DNA of 6,862 bases from Lachnospiraceae bacterium (GCA_022790905.1 JAAVYC010000091.1:1-6862); one strand, 5' to 3'; shown: positions 1-6,362, numbered from the stretch's first letter. Notes: generated from the sequence alone by a model not told the origin. Numbers and translations are program-made.

Positions 1-1260
1 ATGGGAATGACAATGACCCAGAAAATTCTGGCAGCGCATGCTGGGCTGGAGTCTGTATGTACCGGACAGTTGATTGAGGCTGACTTGGATTTAGTTTTGG
101 GAAATGATATCACCTCTCCGGTGGCGATACATGAAATGGAAAAAATGAATACGGAAGGAGTATTTCATAAAGATAAAGTTGCTTTGGTTTTGGATCATTT
201 CGTTCCAAATAAAGATATTAAATCGGCTGAGCATTGCAAGTGTGTCAGAGAATTTGCTTGTAAACATGAAATTACGAATTATTTTGATGTAGGGCAGATG
301 GGAATTGAACATGCGCTCTTGCCGGAACAGGGACTGACAGTCGCTGGGGATGTGATCATCGGAGCGGATTCGCATACTTGTACCTATGGAGCCTTAGGGG
401 CATTTTCTACCGGCGTCGGCAGTACCGATATGGCGGCTGGAATGGCGACTGGAAAGGCATGGTTTAAAGTGCCGGCAGCCATTAAGGTGAACATTACAGG
501 AAAACCGTCTAAATGGGTTAGCGGAAAAGATGTCATTTTACATCTGATAGGTTTGATCGGAGTGGATGGAGCTCTGTATCAATCTCTGGAATTTGCGGGA
601 GATGGCATTGCAAATCTGAACATGGATGATCGCTTTACGATTGCGAATATGGCGATTGAGGCGGGAGCTAAAAATGGTATTTTCCCAGTGGATGACTTGG
701 CGATTGCTTATATGAAAGAACACTCAAAACGACCATATCAGATTTATGAGGCGGATGCAGATGCGGAATACGAACAAGAAATTACGATTGATCTGGCAAA
801 ATTAAAATCAACGGTATCGTTTCCACATTTGCCGGAGAATACAAAGAACATTGACGAAGTTGGAGATATTGCGATTGACCAGGTTGTGATCGGTTCCTGT
901 ACAAATGGAAGGATAGAGGATCTCAGATGTGCAGCAAAAGTGTTAAATGGAAGAAAAGTGGCAAAAGGATTGCGTGTGATTATCATTCCGGCGACACAGC
1001 AGATTTACTTACAGGCGATGGAGGAAGGTCTTTTGAAGATCTTTATCGAGGCAGGAGCGATTGTCAGCACGCCAACTTGCGGGCCTTGTCTTGGAGGATA
1101 TATGGGAATCCTGGCTGCCGGAGAGAGGTGTGTCTCCACGACAAATCGGAATTTTGTCGGACGTATGGGTCATGTGGATTCGGAAATTTATCTGGCGAGT
1201 CCGGCAGTCGCAGCGGCAAGCGCCGTAGCTGGCAAGATTGCGGGACCGGATGCATTGTAG
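1..1260 (+). CDS. leuC: 3-isopropylmalate dehydratase large subunit (aconitase family)
   Basis: Large subunit of isopropylmalate isomerase, the [4Fe-4S] enzyme that converts 2-isopropylmalate to 3-isopropylmalate in cytosolic leucine synthesis. The 419-residue protein has the aconitase-family signatures: GADSHTCTYGALG at 121-133, GSCTNG with C300, and PTCGPCLGG with C360 and C363. These three cysteines are the expected cluster ligands. TTNRNFVGRMG lies at 380-390. The length fits the short 'archaeal/homoaconitase-like' LeuC group common in Clostridia rather than the roughly 466-residue enterobacterial form. The gene starts at base 1, so its ribosome binding site and promoter are not visible; ATG codons at 7 and 13 are alternative starts. 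It ends in TAG, and the leuD ribosome binding site overlaps that stop, so the two subunits are translationally linked. Related two-subunit enzymes act on homoaconitate or methylmalate. LeuC is the best reading, but substrate cannot be proved from sequence alone. Confidence 0.93.
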   Translation: MGMTMTQKILAAHAGLESVCTGQLIEADLDLVLGNDITSPVAIHEMEKMNTEGVFHKDKVALVLDHFVPNKDIKSAEHCKCVREFACKHEITNYFDVGQMGIEHALLPEQGLTVAGDVIIGADSHTCTYGALGAFSTGVGSTDMAAGMATGKAWFKVPAAIKVNITGKPSKWVSGKDVILHLIGLIGVDGALYQSLEFAGDGIANLNMDDRFTIANMAIEAGAKNGIFPVDDLAIAYMKEHSKRPYQIYEADADAEYEQEITIDLAKLKSTVSFPHLPENTKNIDEVGDIAIDQVVIGSCTNGRIEDLRCAAKVLNGRKVAKGLRVIIIPATQQIYLQAMEEGLLKIFIEAGAIVSTPTCGPCLGGYMGILAAGERCVSTTNRNFVGRMGHVDSEIYLASPAVAAASAVAGKIAGPDAL

Positions 1261-1264
1261 GAGG
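1259..1264 (+). promoter_or_regulatory. leuD ribosome binding site overlapping the leuC stop
   Basis: A perfect AGGAGG begins inside the leuC TAG stop codon and lies eight bases before the leuD ATG. This fixes the leuD start and suggests that ribosomes finishing leuC help load leuD, keeping the two subunits balanced. Confidence 0.85.
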
Positions 1265-1272
1265 AAAAAGAG

Positions 1273-1758
1273 ATGAAAGCATGTGGAAATGTATTTAAAT
1301 ATGGAGATAATGTCGATACAGATGTGATTATTCCAGCGAGATATCTGAATTCCTCAGATCCGAAAGAGCTTGCACAGCACTGTATGGAAGACATTGACAA
1401 AGAGTTTGTGAGAAATGTAAAAAAAGGAGATTTGATTGTAGCGGATAAAAATTTTGGATGCGGTTCGTCTAGAGAACATGCCCCGATTGCGATCAAAGCC
1501 GCAGGTGTGAGCTGTGTTATTGCAGAGACTTTTGCACGTATTTTTTACCGAAACGCGATCAATATTGGACTTCCGATTATTGAGTGTCCGCAAGCAGCGT
1601 CTGGAATTGAAGCGGGGGATGAAGTGGAAGTGGATTTCGATACGGGAATGATCACAGACAAGACGAAAGGGACTACCTTCCAGGGACAGCCTTTCCCTGA
1701 GTTTATGCAAAAAATTATCAGAGCAGAAGGGCTTGTGAACTATATTAATCAGAAATGA
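1273..1758 (+). CDS. leuD: 3-isopropylmalate dehydratase small subunit
   Basis: Swivelling-domain subunit that pairs with LeuC to form isopropylmalate isomerase. The 161-residue protein has the short LeuD layout: DNVDTDVIIPARYLNSSDP at about 12-30, where the RYLNSSD loop (23-29) sits in the substrate-recognition region, and NFGCGSSREHAPIA at 60-73, the phosphate/substrate-binding signature of the aconitase swivel domain. The start is well supported by AGGAGG at 1259-1264, eight bases before ATG and overlapping the leuC stop codon. Only 12 bases separate the genes, so they form one operon. In related homoaconitase small subunits the YLxx loop tunes substrate choice. Here it does not clearly match a homoaconitase loop, and leucine synthesis remains the simplest role. 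leuB is not in the window. Confidence 0.93.
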   Translation: MKACGNVFKYGDNVDTDVIIPARYLNSSDPKELAQHCMEDIDKEFVRNVKKGDLIVADKNFGCGSSREHAPIAIKAAGVSCVIAETFARIFYRNAINIGLPIIECPQAASGIEAGDEVEVDFDTGMITDKTKGTTFQGQPFPEFMQKIIRAEGLVNYINQK

Positions 1759-1767
1759 TTGGGATGC

Positions 1768-1828
1768 CTGTGGCGGGCTGCGTTTCTATTCATCGCTTTC
1801 CGCTGCAGCAACATATACTGACTTTTTT
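1768..1828 (+). terminator. possible leuCD terminator (hairpin with displaced T-run)
   Basis: Ten bases after the leuD stop, CTGTGGCGG (1768-1776) can pair with CCGCTGCAG (1800-1808), nine pairs including two G-U wobbles. An inner GCG/CGC pairing (1780-1782 with 1794-1796) extends the stem. A run of six T lies at 1823-1828, about 14 bases past the stem rather than directly after it, so this is not a canonical intrinsic terminator. It may still serve as the 3' end of leuCD transcripts in the gap to the convergent AP2 gene. No T-run follows the hairpin in the minus direction. Confidence 0.35.
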
Positions 1829-1842
1829 ATAAATGTAGGATG

Positions 1843-2637
1843 TCATGAGAGTGTTTTGAGGTATTCTAAATATCTGGCAGATATTTTAATCTGGGTGTAG
1901 AGGTTAGCATATTCTTCGGCAGAAAATTCTTCGAGATAATTTTCGGGGAATTTTTTTTGGATTCCGGAAGCTTTGGCGAAGTCCACGGCTTTGTTATAGG
2001 CAATCGCGGCTATTTCTGCGGTGGGATAGGTACCAATCAGATAATTGCCATTGATATGGATTTTAGTTTTATAGCACGAGATTCCATTTTTGGACGTCTT
2101 GGTCACACCGTGATAAGGATTGATGACGATGATATTAGAATAACGCCAGTCAGTGGAATCGCCGTTTGCAAAAGTGAAATCCCGTCCTGCCACACTGTGG
2201 CTTCGGATACCATAGCGGGAGTACAGGCTTGTCTGCATACCGTATTCACTGACAAAGAGGTGACCGCCTCGGCGGATAATTTTATGCTGGGAATAGAAAA
2301 ATAAGTCATCAATATCGAATTTGAGTTCTTCCGTCTGGTTTAAATAATAGGAAAAATAATTATTCCTCAGATAGATGGGAGTTTTGATATAAATTCCGTT
2401 ATCTCGAAAATTACACAGAACGACAACCTTTTCAAAAGAGAGGGTGAAATCCAAAAGAATGAAGGAATCAAAAGGAGAATTGCCGTTTAATAGCTCTAAA
2501 GCTTCTAGGTAAGCGTCTCCCGCAATTTTTTCAGAGCGGTAACTGCCAAGACTGATATGTTTGTTTTTATAGTGAATGTGAGCACGATAGTATAAAGTGC
2601 CGTCTTTTTTTTGGGAAGGGTAAACTCCAGGAAGCAT
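1843..2637 (-). CDS. AP2 / degenerate HNH / AP2 DNA-binding protein
   Basis: A 264-residue predicted DNA-binding protein of unknown role. Residues 4-48 and 177-222 form two AP2-type repeats sharing a pattern: GV, then Lys-x-Gly, a Tyr-Arg/Lys-x-x-Ile-His strand, Gly-Ser/Thr-Tyr, and a helix with Ile-Ala and Ala-Tyr-x-x-Ala. Between them, about 118-173 resembles an HNH homing-endonuclease core: residues 152-169 align with the usual 'DHINGD...DNR..NL' stretch. NGDSTDW (158-164) and SNI (167-169) are kept, but the catalytic histidine position reads RDFTFANGD, with no His. AP2-HNH fusions are known in homing endonucleases; loss of the His suggests a non-cutting, possibly domesticated DNA binder. 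The start is supported by AAAGGA at 2646-2651, eight bases upstream. It is a single gene on the strand opposite to leuCD and thrC, divergent from thrC, with its own promoter. Regulation of thrC or of itself is inference only. Confidence 0.8.
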   Translation of the reverse strand: MLPGVYPSQKKDGTLYYRAHIHYKNKHISLGSYRSEKIAGDAYLEALELLNGNSPFDSFILLDFTLSFEKVVVLCNFRDNGIYIKTPIYLRNNYFSYYLNQTEELKFDIDDLFFYSQHKIIRRGGHLFVSEYGMQTSLYSRYGIRSHSVAGRDFTFANGDSTDWRYSNIIVINPYHGVTKTSKNGISCYKTKIHINGNYLIGTYPTAEIAAIAYNKAVDFAKASGIQKKFPENYLEEFSAEEYANLYTQIKISARYLEYLKTLS

Positions 2638-2645
2638 AGTGGAAA

Positions 2646-2670
2646 TCCTTTCGAATATAATCGTTATTCG
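2646..2670 (-). promoter_or_regulatory. ribosome binding site and abutting hairpin in the AP2-gene leader
   Basis: On the minus strand, CGAATA (2665-2670) and TATTCG (2652-2657) form a perfect six-base inverted repeat with a seven-base loop. The second arm touches the AAAGGA ribosome binding site (2646-2651) with no gap. The hairpin is A/T-rich and short, so it may be incidental. It could also act as a DNA operator or modulate ribosome access. Confidence 0.35.
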
Positions 2671-2711
2671 CTATTGGCAAAACATGCGGGAATATTTTTT
2701 CTTTGTTATCT

Positions 2712-2740
2712 ATTATAGCATAAGTAGCTTTTGCAATCCA
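2712..2740 (-). promoter_or_regulatory. promoter of the AP2 gene (extended -10)
   Basis: Read on the minus strand, a perfect TATAAT (2712-2717) is preceded by TGC (2718-2720), an extended -10 element. At a 17-base spacing the -35 position is TGGATT (2735-2740), a weak match, which the extended -10 could offset. Transcription would start near 2705, giving a leader of roughly 68 bases. Confidence 0.6.
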
Positions 2741-2742
2741 GA

Positions 2743-2771
2743 ATGCAGGGAAAACAATTGACAGCCTGCAT
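2743..2771. promoter_or_regulatory. operator-like inverted repeat around the thrC -35 box
   Basis: ATGCAGG (2743-2749) and CCTGCAT (2765-2771) are perfect 7-bp inverted arms with centres 22 bp apart, about two helical turns. They enclose the thrC -35 hexamer, and the left arm lies just upstream of the -35 position of the divergent AP2 gene. This is the geometry expected for a dimeric regulator able to affect one or both promoters. The binding protein is unknown; the adjacent AP2 protein is one candidate. Confidence 0.45.
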
Positions 2772-2787
2772 CCACTTATTTTATAAT
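2758..2787 (+). promoter_or_regulatory. thrC promoter (sigma-A type)
   Basis: TTGACA (2758-2763) and TATAAT (2782-2787) are both perfect consensus hexamers, 18 bases apart. Transcription would start near 2794, leaving a thrC leader of about 93 bases. A consensus promoter driving a biosynthetic gene suggests strong basal expression that would need a repressor or a leader element for control. Confidence 0.82.
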
Positions 2788-2800
2788 GAAACACAGTAAA

Positions 2801-2859
2801 GTCAGATACTCCAATAAGTTATGGAGTTTTGACCCTCGCGGCATTTTATGGTCCGCGGG
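2801..2859 (+). promoter_or_regulatory. two consecutive hairpins in the thrC leader
   Basis: Hairpin 1: GTCA (2801-2804) pairs with TGAC (2830-2833), and ACTCC (2808-2812) with GGAGT (2823-2827), with a small internal loop between. Its core, 2808-2827, is also a 20-bp imperfect palindrome. Hairpin 2: CGCGGCAT (2837-2844) pairs with ATG (2848-2850) and CCGCG (2853-2857) across a two-base bulge, and flanking CC/GG pairs extend it. It ends 27 bases before the thrC start. No T-run follows, so these are not terminators, and no T-box motif is seen. They may be a leader regulatory structure, an RNA-stabilising element or a DNA operator. Confidence 0.4.
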
Positions 2860-2886
2860 AATGAACAATAAGAAAAGGATGAAAAA

Positions 2887-4377
2887 ATGGACTTATTATT
2901 TTCAAGTACGCGCAATTACAGCGAAAAAGTGACGGCATCACAGGCAATTTTAAAAGGGCTTTCCGATGATGGGGGGTTGTTTGTTCCAGATAGAATTCCA
3001 AAACTGGATGTATCAGTGGAAGAATTGGCAAAAATGTCTTATCAGGAGACGGCTTATACGGTCATGAGACAATTTTTGACAGATTTTACGGAAGACGAGT
3101 TAAAAGGCTGTATTGAAAAGGCCTATGACAAGAAATTCGATACAGAACAGATAGCTCCGCTTGTGGAGGCAGGCGGAGTGCACTATTTGGAATTGTTCCA
3201 TGGAGCGACGATTGCATTTAAAGATATGGCGCTCTCTATTTTACCGCATTTGTTGACAACAGCGGCAAAGAAAAATCAGATCAGCAATGAGATTGTGATT
3301 TTAACGGCGACTTCCGGAGATACCGGAAAAGCTGCGCTAGCTGGCTTTGCGGACGTAAAGGGTACCAAAATTATTGTATTTTATCCGAAAAACGGTGTCA
3401 GCCCAATTCAGGAAAAACAGATGATCACTCAAAAGGGAGAGAACACCTATGTGGTCGGCATTCACGGCAATTTTGACCAGGCCCAAACCGGCGTAAAACA
3501 GATGTTTTCTGACAAAGAACTGGCAAAAGAATTGGAACTGGAGGGATATCAGTTCTCCTCTGCGAATTCTATTAATATCGGAAGGTTAGTACCTCAGATT
3601 GTGTATTATGTATATGCCTATGCAAAATTATTTGCGGACGGAAAAATAAAAAAAGAGGAAGCGATTCATGTGGTCGTTCCGACCGGTAATTTTGGAAATA
3701 TTCTCGCAGCGTTTTATGCGAAAAATATGGGAATTCCGATTGCAAAATTGATCTGTGCTTCGAATGAAAACAAAGTCTTATATGACTTTTTTGAGACTGG
3801 AAAATACGATAAAAACCGTGAGTTTGTCTTAACATCATCTCCATCCATGGATATTTTGATCTCTTCTAATCTGGAGAGACTGATCTACTGGATTTCTGGA
3901 AACGATACGAAGAAAAATACGGAGTTGATGAAGGCATTAGCAGGTCAGGGAGTCTATGAAATTACACCGAAAATGAGGGAGGCCTTGCAGGACTTCTATG
4001 GAAATTATGCGAGTGAGCAGGAGACGGCAAAAGCGATAAAGAATTTGTATGAAAAGACGGGATATATTATAGATCCGCATACGGCTGTTGCAAAAAGTGT
4101 CTATGAAAAATATGAGGCTGCGACGAATGATCAAACAAAGGCAATCATTGCGTCAACAGCGAGCCCGTTTAAATTTACTAGAAGCGTTATGAACGCGATT
4201 GATAAAAAGTACGATGCGATGGAAGATTTTGAGCTGGTGGATGAACTTTCTAGACTTGGAAATGTGAAAGTGCCAAATGCCATCGAAGAGATCAGGAATG
4301 CCGAGATATTGCATGATCATCTGTGTGAAGTAGATCAGATGCCGCAGATGGTAAAAAAATTCTTGGGAATGAAATAA
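2887..4377 (+). CDS. thrC: threonine synthase
   Basis: PLP enzyme that converts O-phosphohomoserine to threonine, the last step of threonine synthesis, in the cytosol. The 496-residue protein is full length. An N-terminal segment with the SSTRN motif (6-10) is followed by LFHGATIAFKDMAL at 103-116, where K112 is the expected PLP Schiff-base lysine. TSGDTGKAA (142-150) fits the substrate/PLP-binding Ser/Thr loop. SSANSINIGRLVPQ (224-237) and the phosphate-cradling PTGNFGN (265-271) follow, all typical of the long threonine synthase family. The start is supported by AAGGA at 2875-2879, seven bases before ATG. It has its own consensus promoter and structured leader and is followed after 15 bases by a small membrane protein gene, probably co-transcribed. 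No homoserine dehydrogenase or homoserine kinase gene lies in the window. Confidence 0.96.
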   Translation: MDLLFSSTRNYSEKVTASQAILKGLSDDGGLFVPDRIPKLDVSVEELAKMSYQETAYTVMRQFLTDFTEDELKGCIEKAYDKKFDTEQIAPLVEAGGVHYLELFHGATIAFKDMALSILPHLLTTAAKKNQISNEIVILTATSGDTGKAALAGFADVKGTKIIVFYPKNGVSPIQEKQMITQKGENTYVVGIHGNFDQAQTGVKQMFSDKELAKELELEGYQFSSANSINIGRLVPQIVYYVYAYAKLFADGKIKKEEAIHVVVPTGNFGNILAAFYAKNMGIPIAKLICASNENKVLYDFFETGKYDKNREFVLTSSPSMDILISSNLERLIYWISGNDTKKNTELMKALAGQGVYEITPKMREALQDFYGNYASEQETAKAIKNLYEKTGYIIDPHTAVAKSVYEKYEAATNDQTKAIIASTASPFKFTRSVMNAIDKKYDAMEDFELVDELSRLGNVKVPNAIEEIRNAEILHDHLCEVDQMPQMVKKFLGMK

Positions 4378-4392
4378 TAAAAAAGGTGATTT

Positions 4393-4482
4393 ATGAATTC
4401 AATTAATTTTTTGGTAATCTTTGATGTGGTAATTTTTCTGTATGGCTTTTTGATTATTTTTGGAGCAGTAAAAATGAATTAG
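4393..4482 (+). CDS. 29-residue single-helix membrane peptide (5' part of interrupted gene)
   Basis: This is what would normally be translated if the amber codon acts as a stop: a 29-residue peptide, nearly all of it one hydrophobic helix (residues 5-27), ending KMN. It has a good ribosome binding site and sits directly behind thrC. It could persist as a membrane microprotein, but it is more likely the truncated N-terminus of the longer protein. Confidence 0.4.
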   Translation: MNSINFLVIFDVVIFLYGFLIIFGAVKMN

Positions 4483-4488
4483 ACAAAA

Positions 4489-4740
4489 GTGCCGGCGAAA
4501 ATGCTGATCCCTGAGGAAGATCTCATAGGGAGTAAAGATCCAAAGAAATTCTGTGAAGTAATGTATAAAAAAACATTTCTCTTTGGAATCGTCTGTGTTT
4601 TGTACGGGATGGCGGGAATTGGCAGTGAAATGCTCTGGAAATCCAGAATGGGAAATAGTATTTCATTGACGATATTCATTATTGTGGTGCTCTGGTATTG
4701 CAGGGAGATGAGAAAGGCAAGACAGACGTACATTAAATAG
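4489..4740 (+). CDS. downstream part of the small membrane protein (GTG-start ORF)
   Basis: An 83-residue open frame from GTG 4489 (another start could be ATG 4501), encoding the loop and the last two predicted membrane helices. It is in the same frame as the upstream 29-codon ORF. No ribosome binding site precedes either start, so independent translation is doubtful unless ribosomes re-initiate after the TAG seven bases earlier. Its open frame and intact helices suggest that any disruption is recent. Confidence 0.4.
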   Translation: MPAKMLIPEEDLIGSKDPKKFCEVMYKKTFLFGIVCVLYGMAGIGSEMLWKSRMGNSISLTIFIIVVLWYCREMRKARQTYIK

Positions 4741-4766
4741 TGAGGAATTATCGTAAAAAATTTAAA

Positions 4767-4813
4767 ATATAAAAAAGAGGTGCACGTCAACATTGCAGCC
4801 TCTTTTTTTATAT
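4767..4813. terminator. bidirectional intrinsic terminator
   Basis: AAAAAAGAGG (4771-4780) pairs with CCTCTTTTTT (4799-4808). Inner TGC/GCA (4781-4783 with 4795-4797) pair across a one-base bulge, and ATAT flanks (4767-4770, 4810-4813) add further pairs. The A-run on one side and T-run on the other make it work in both directions. It lies between the convergent thrC unit and gltA and would end both. Confidence 0.92.
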
Positions 4814-4817
4814 GGAT

Positions 4818-6182
4818 CTATCGCTGATCCATTGGGACGAATTCTTTGTGTTCACAGACATTTTTATACGCAGGACGCATGATTTTTCCATTGTAGGAAA
4901 GTTCCTCTAAACGGTGAGCACTCCATCCAGTAATACGAGCGATTGCGAAAATAGGCGTGTAGAGCTCAAGTGGGAGATCAAGCATACTGTAGGCAAAGCC
5001 GGAGAAGAAATCCACGTTCGGGCTAACACCTTTGTAAATTTTTCGTTCTTCTGCGATTACTTTTGGAGCGAGTCGTTCCACTAGAGAATAGAGAGCAAAT
5101 TCATCCTCCAATCCCTTTTCTTTGGACAAGTCTTCCACAAAAGAGCGGAAGATCACAGCACGCGGATCAGAAAGAGAATAAACAGCATGCCCCATACCAT
5201 AGATCAGTCCGGCGTGATCGAACGCTTCTTTATTTAAGAGTGCGCGGAGATAGGATTCTACCTGTTCTTCGTCGCTCCAATCCGTTACATGCTGTTTTAG
5301 GTCGTCGAACATTTTTACAACCTTAATGTTGGCGCCGCCGTGTCTTGGTCCTTTTAAAGATCCGATAGCAGCCGCGATTGCGGAATAAGTATCAGTTCCG
5401 GAGGAGGAGACAAGATGGGTTGTAAACGTGGAGTTATTACCGCCGCCGTGTTCCATATGTAAAATAAGAGCCATGTCCAATAATTTTGCTTCCAACGGCG
5501 TGAATTTACTGTCTGGACGCAATATATGTAGAATGGTTTCGGCAGTGGATTGTTCTGGCTGAGGAGCGTGAATGAAAAGACTTGCGCCATCGTGGTAATG
5601 GTTATATGCTTGATAACCATATACAGATAATAATGGAAACAGGCTGATAAGCTGTAAACATTGACGAAGTATATTTGGAAGTGAAATGTCATCTGCCCGA
5701 TCATCGTAAGAATATAGGGTTAAGACACTTCTTGCAAGTGTATTCATCATATCTTTACTTGGCGCTTTCATAATGATATCGCGCACAAAACTAGTTGGCA
5801 ATGTACGGTATTCACTCAATAGCTCACAAAAAGAATGTAGTTCCTCTTTTGTAGGAAGTTTTCCAAAAAGTAAAAGATAGGTACATTCTTCAAAACCGAA
5901 ATGGCTTTTGCGGTCAATACCGTGGACAATATCTTCAACATTGTAACCACGATAAAAGAGACGACCATCGGCGGGAACCGATTCCCCATTTACCATTTTT
6001 GTGGAACAGACATCGGAGATCTCTGTCAGACCTACTAGAACACCTTTACCATTAATATCACGTAAACCGCGTTTTACATCGTATTTCGTATAGAGATCAG
6101 GATTAATCGTAGCGGCCTCAGAACACCGTTTAGATAATTCCATGATTTTTGGAGTTAATTCGCAAAATTTATTTGTTGTCAT
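4818..6182 (-). CDS. gltA: citrate synthase (GltA family)
   Basis: Condenses acetyl-CoA and oxaloacetate to citrate in the cytosol; in anaerobic Clostridia this mainly feeds 2-oxoglutarate and glutamate synthesis. The 454-residue protein carries all expected catalytic landmarks by comparison with E. coli GltA: H245 in MEHGGGNNSTFT, H281 in GPRHGGAN, H332 in GMGHAVY followed by DPRA, and D391 in NVDFFSG. Arginine-bearing ARITGWSAHRLEE is at 415-427. This is the classical Si-type fold, not the unrelated Re-citrate synthase of some clostridia. The N-terminus is longer than in the E. coli enzyme, consistent with the 454 versus about 427 residue length. AGGAGG at 6189-6194, six bases upstream, supports the start. 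It is a single-gene unit with its own promoter and a shared terminator. A 2-methylcitrate synthase activity cannot be excluded. Confidence 0.93.
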   Translation of the reverse strand: MTTNKFCELTPKIMELSKRCSEAATINPDLYTKYDVKRGLRDINGKGVLVGLTEISDVCSTKMVNGESVPADGRLFYRGYNVEDIVHGIDRKSHFGFEECTYLLLFGKLPTKEELHSFCELLSEYRTLPTSFVRDIIMKAPSKDMMNTLARSVLTLYSYDDRADDISLPNILRQCLQLISLFPLLSVYGYQAYNHYHDGASLFIHAPQPEQSTAETILHILRPDSKFTPLEAKLLDMALILHMEHGGGNNSTFTTHLVSSSGTDTYSAIAAAIGSLKGPRHGGANIKVVKMFDDLKQHVTDWSDEEQVESYLRALLNKEAFDHAGLIYGMGHAVYSLSDPRAVIFRSFVEDLSKEKGLEDEFALYSLVERLAPKVIAEERKIYKGVSPNVDFFSGFAYSMLDLPLELYTPIFAIARITGWSAHRLEELSYNGKIMRPAYKNVCEHKEFVPMDQR

Positions 6183-6209
6183 AGCATTCCTCCTTTATAA
6201 TATCGTCTT

Positions 6210-6238
6210 ATCATACCATTGTAAGGAAGGGGATACAA
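6210..6238 (-). promoter_or_regulatory. gltA promoter
   Basis: On the minus strand, TTGTAT (6233-6238) lies 17 bases from TATGAT (6210-6215), and TGG directly before the -10 gives an extended -10 element. Transcription would begin near 6203, leaving a short leader of about 20 bases that contains little more than the AGGAGG site. No operator-like repeat is obvious. Confidence 0.7.
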
Positions 6239-6319
6239 GAAAAAATGGAAAAGTTCAGAGTTTTTTTAAGAAAAATTTACGGATATTTCATAAAATAGAG
6301 TATTTGTAATCAATGGGAT

Positions 6320-6348
6320 TTGACAAGGGAAGTTTCTTAACTTATGCT
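6320..6348 (+). promoter_or_regulatory. cdd promoter
   Basis: TTGACA (6320-6325) lies 17 bases from TATGCT (6343-6348), with transcription expected near 6355. The cdd leader would then be about 23 bases. The promoter is divergent from the gltA promoter; about 80 A/T-rich bases between their -35 boxes show no clear repeat. Confidence 0.7.
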
Positions 6349-6362
6349 TGACATATTATGAA

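Larger units (their letters stand above)
4393..4740 (+). pseudogene. small membrane protein gene interrupted by in-frame TAG
   Basis: One continuous frame of 116 codons runs from ATG 4393 to TAG 4740, broken only by an amber codon at 4480-4482 (codon 30). An AAGGTGAT ribosome binding site (4383-4390) precedes the ATG, which lies 15 bases after the thrC stop. Ignoring the amber, the product would be about 115 residues: TM helix 1 at about 5-27, a charged loop at 30-60, TM 2 at about 61-81, TM 3 at about 89-103, and a basic tail. From memory this resembles a family of small uncharacterised membrane proteins of Lachnospiraceae with one helix, a loop beginning near the TAG, then two helices. A recent nonsense mutation is the simplest reading. 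Amber read-through, or two separately made pieces, are alternatives. TAG is also the stop of leuC and gltA here, which argues against general recoding. Confidence 0.6.

Noticed and set aside
927..1298. A 123-codon plus-strand ORF overlapping leuC in another frame.
   Set aside because: It is cysteine- and arginine-rich with no recognisable motif and lies wholly within leuC coding sequence and its junction with leuD.
2567..2794. A 75-codon minus-strand ORF across the AP2 start and its promoter.
   Set aside because: It would start upstream of the AP2 promoter, covers the regulatory region, has no family resemblance and lacks its own ribosome binding site.
2801..2886. T-box riboswitch in the thrC leader, suggested by the CCGCGGG stretch.
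   Set aside because: The leader is under 100 bases, lacks the conserved T-box sequence and specifier stem, and has no terminator.
1759..2886. Mobile element or intron carrying the AP2/HNH gene.
   Set aside because: No flanking target duplication, terminal inverted repeats, intron fold or interrupted host gene could be found; leuD and thrC on either side are complete.
2861..2932. A 23-codon ORF from ATG 2861 overlapping the thrC start in another frame, as a possible leader peptide.
   Set aside because: It has no spaced ribosome binding site, has no run of threonine or isoleucine codons at its start, and no attenuator follows it.
4479..4820. Open frame continuing past the gltA TAG stop for about 110 codons on the minus strand.
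   Set aside because: It runs through the terminator and then antisense to the small membrane protein gene. The citrate synthase is already complete at the TAG, so the open stretch is a shadow and not read-through.
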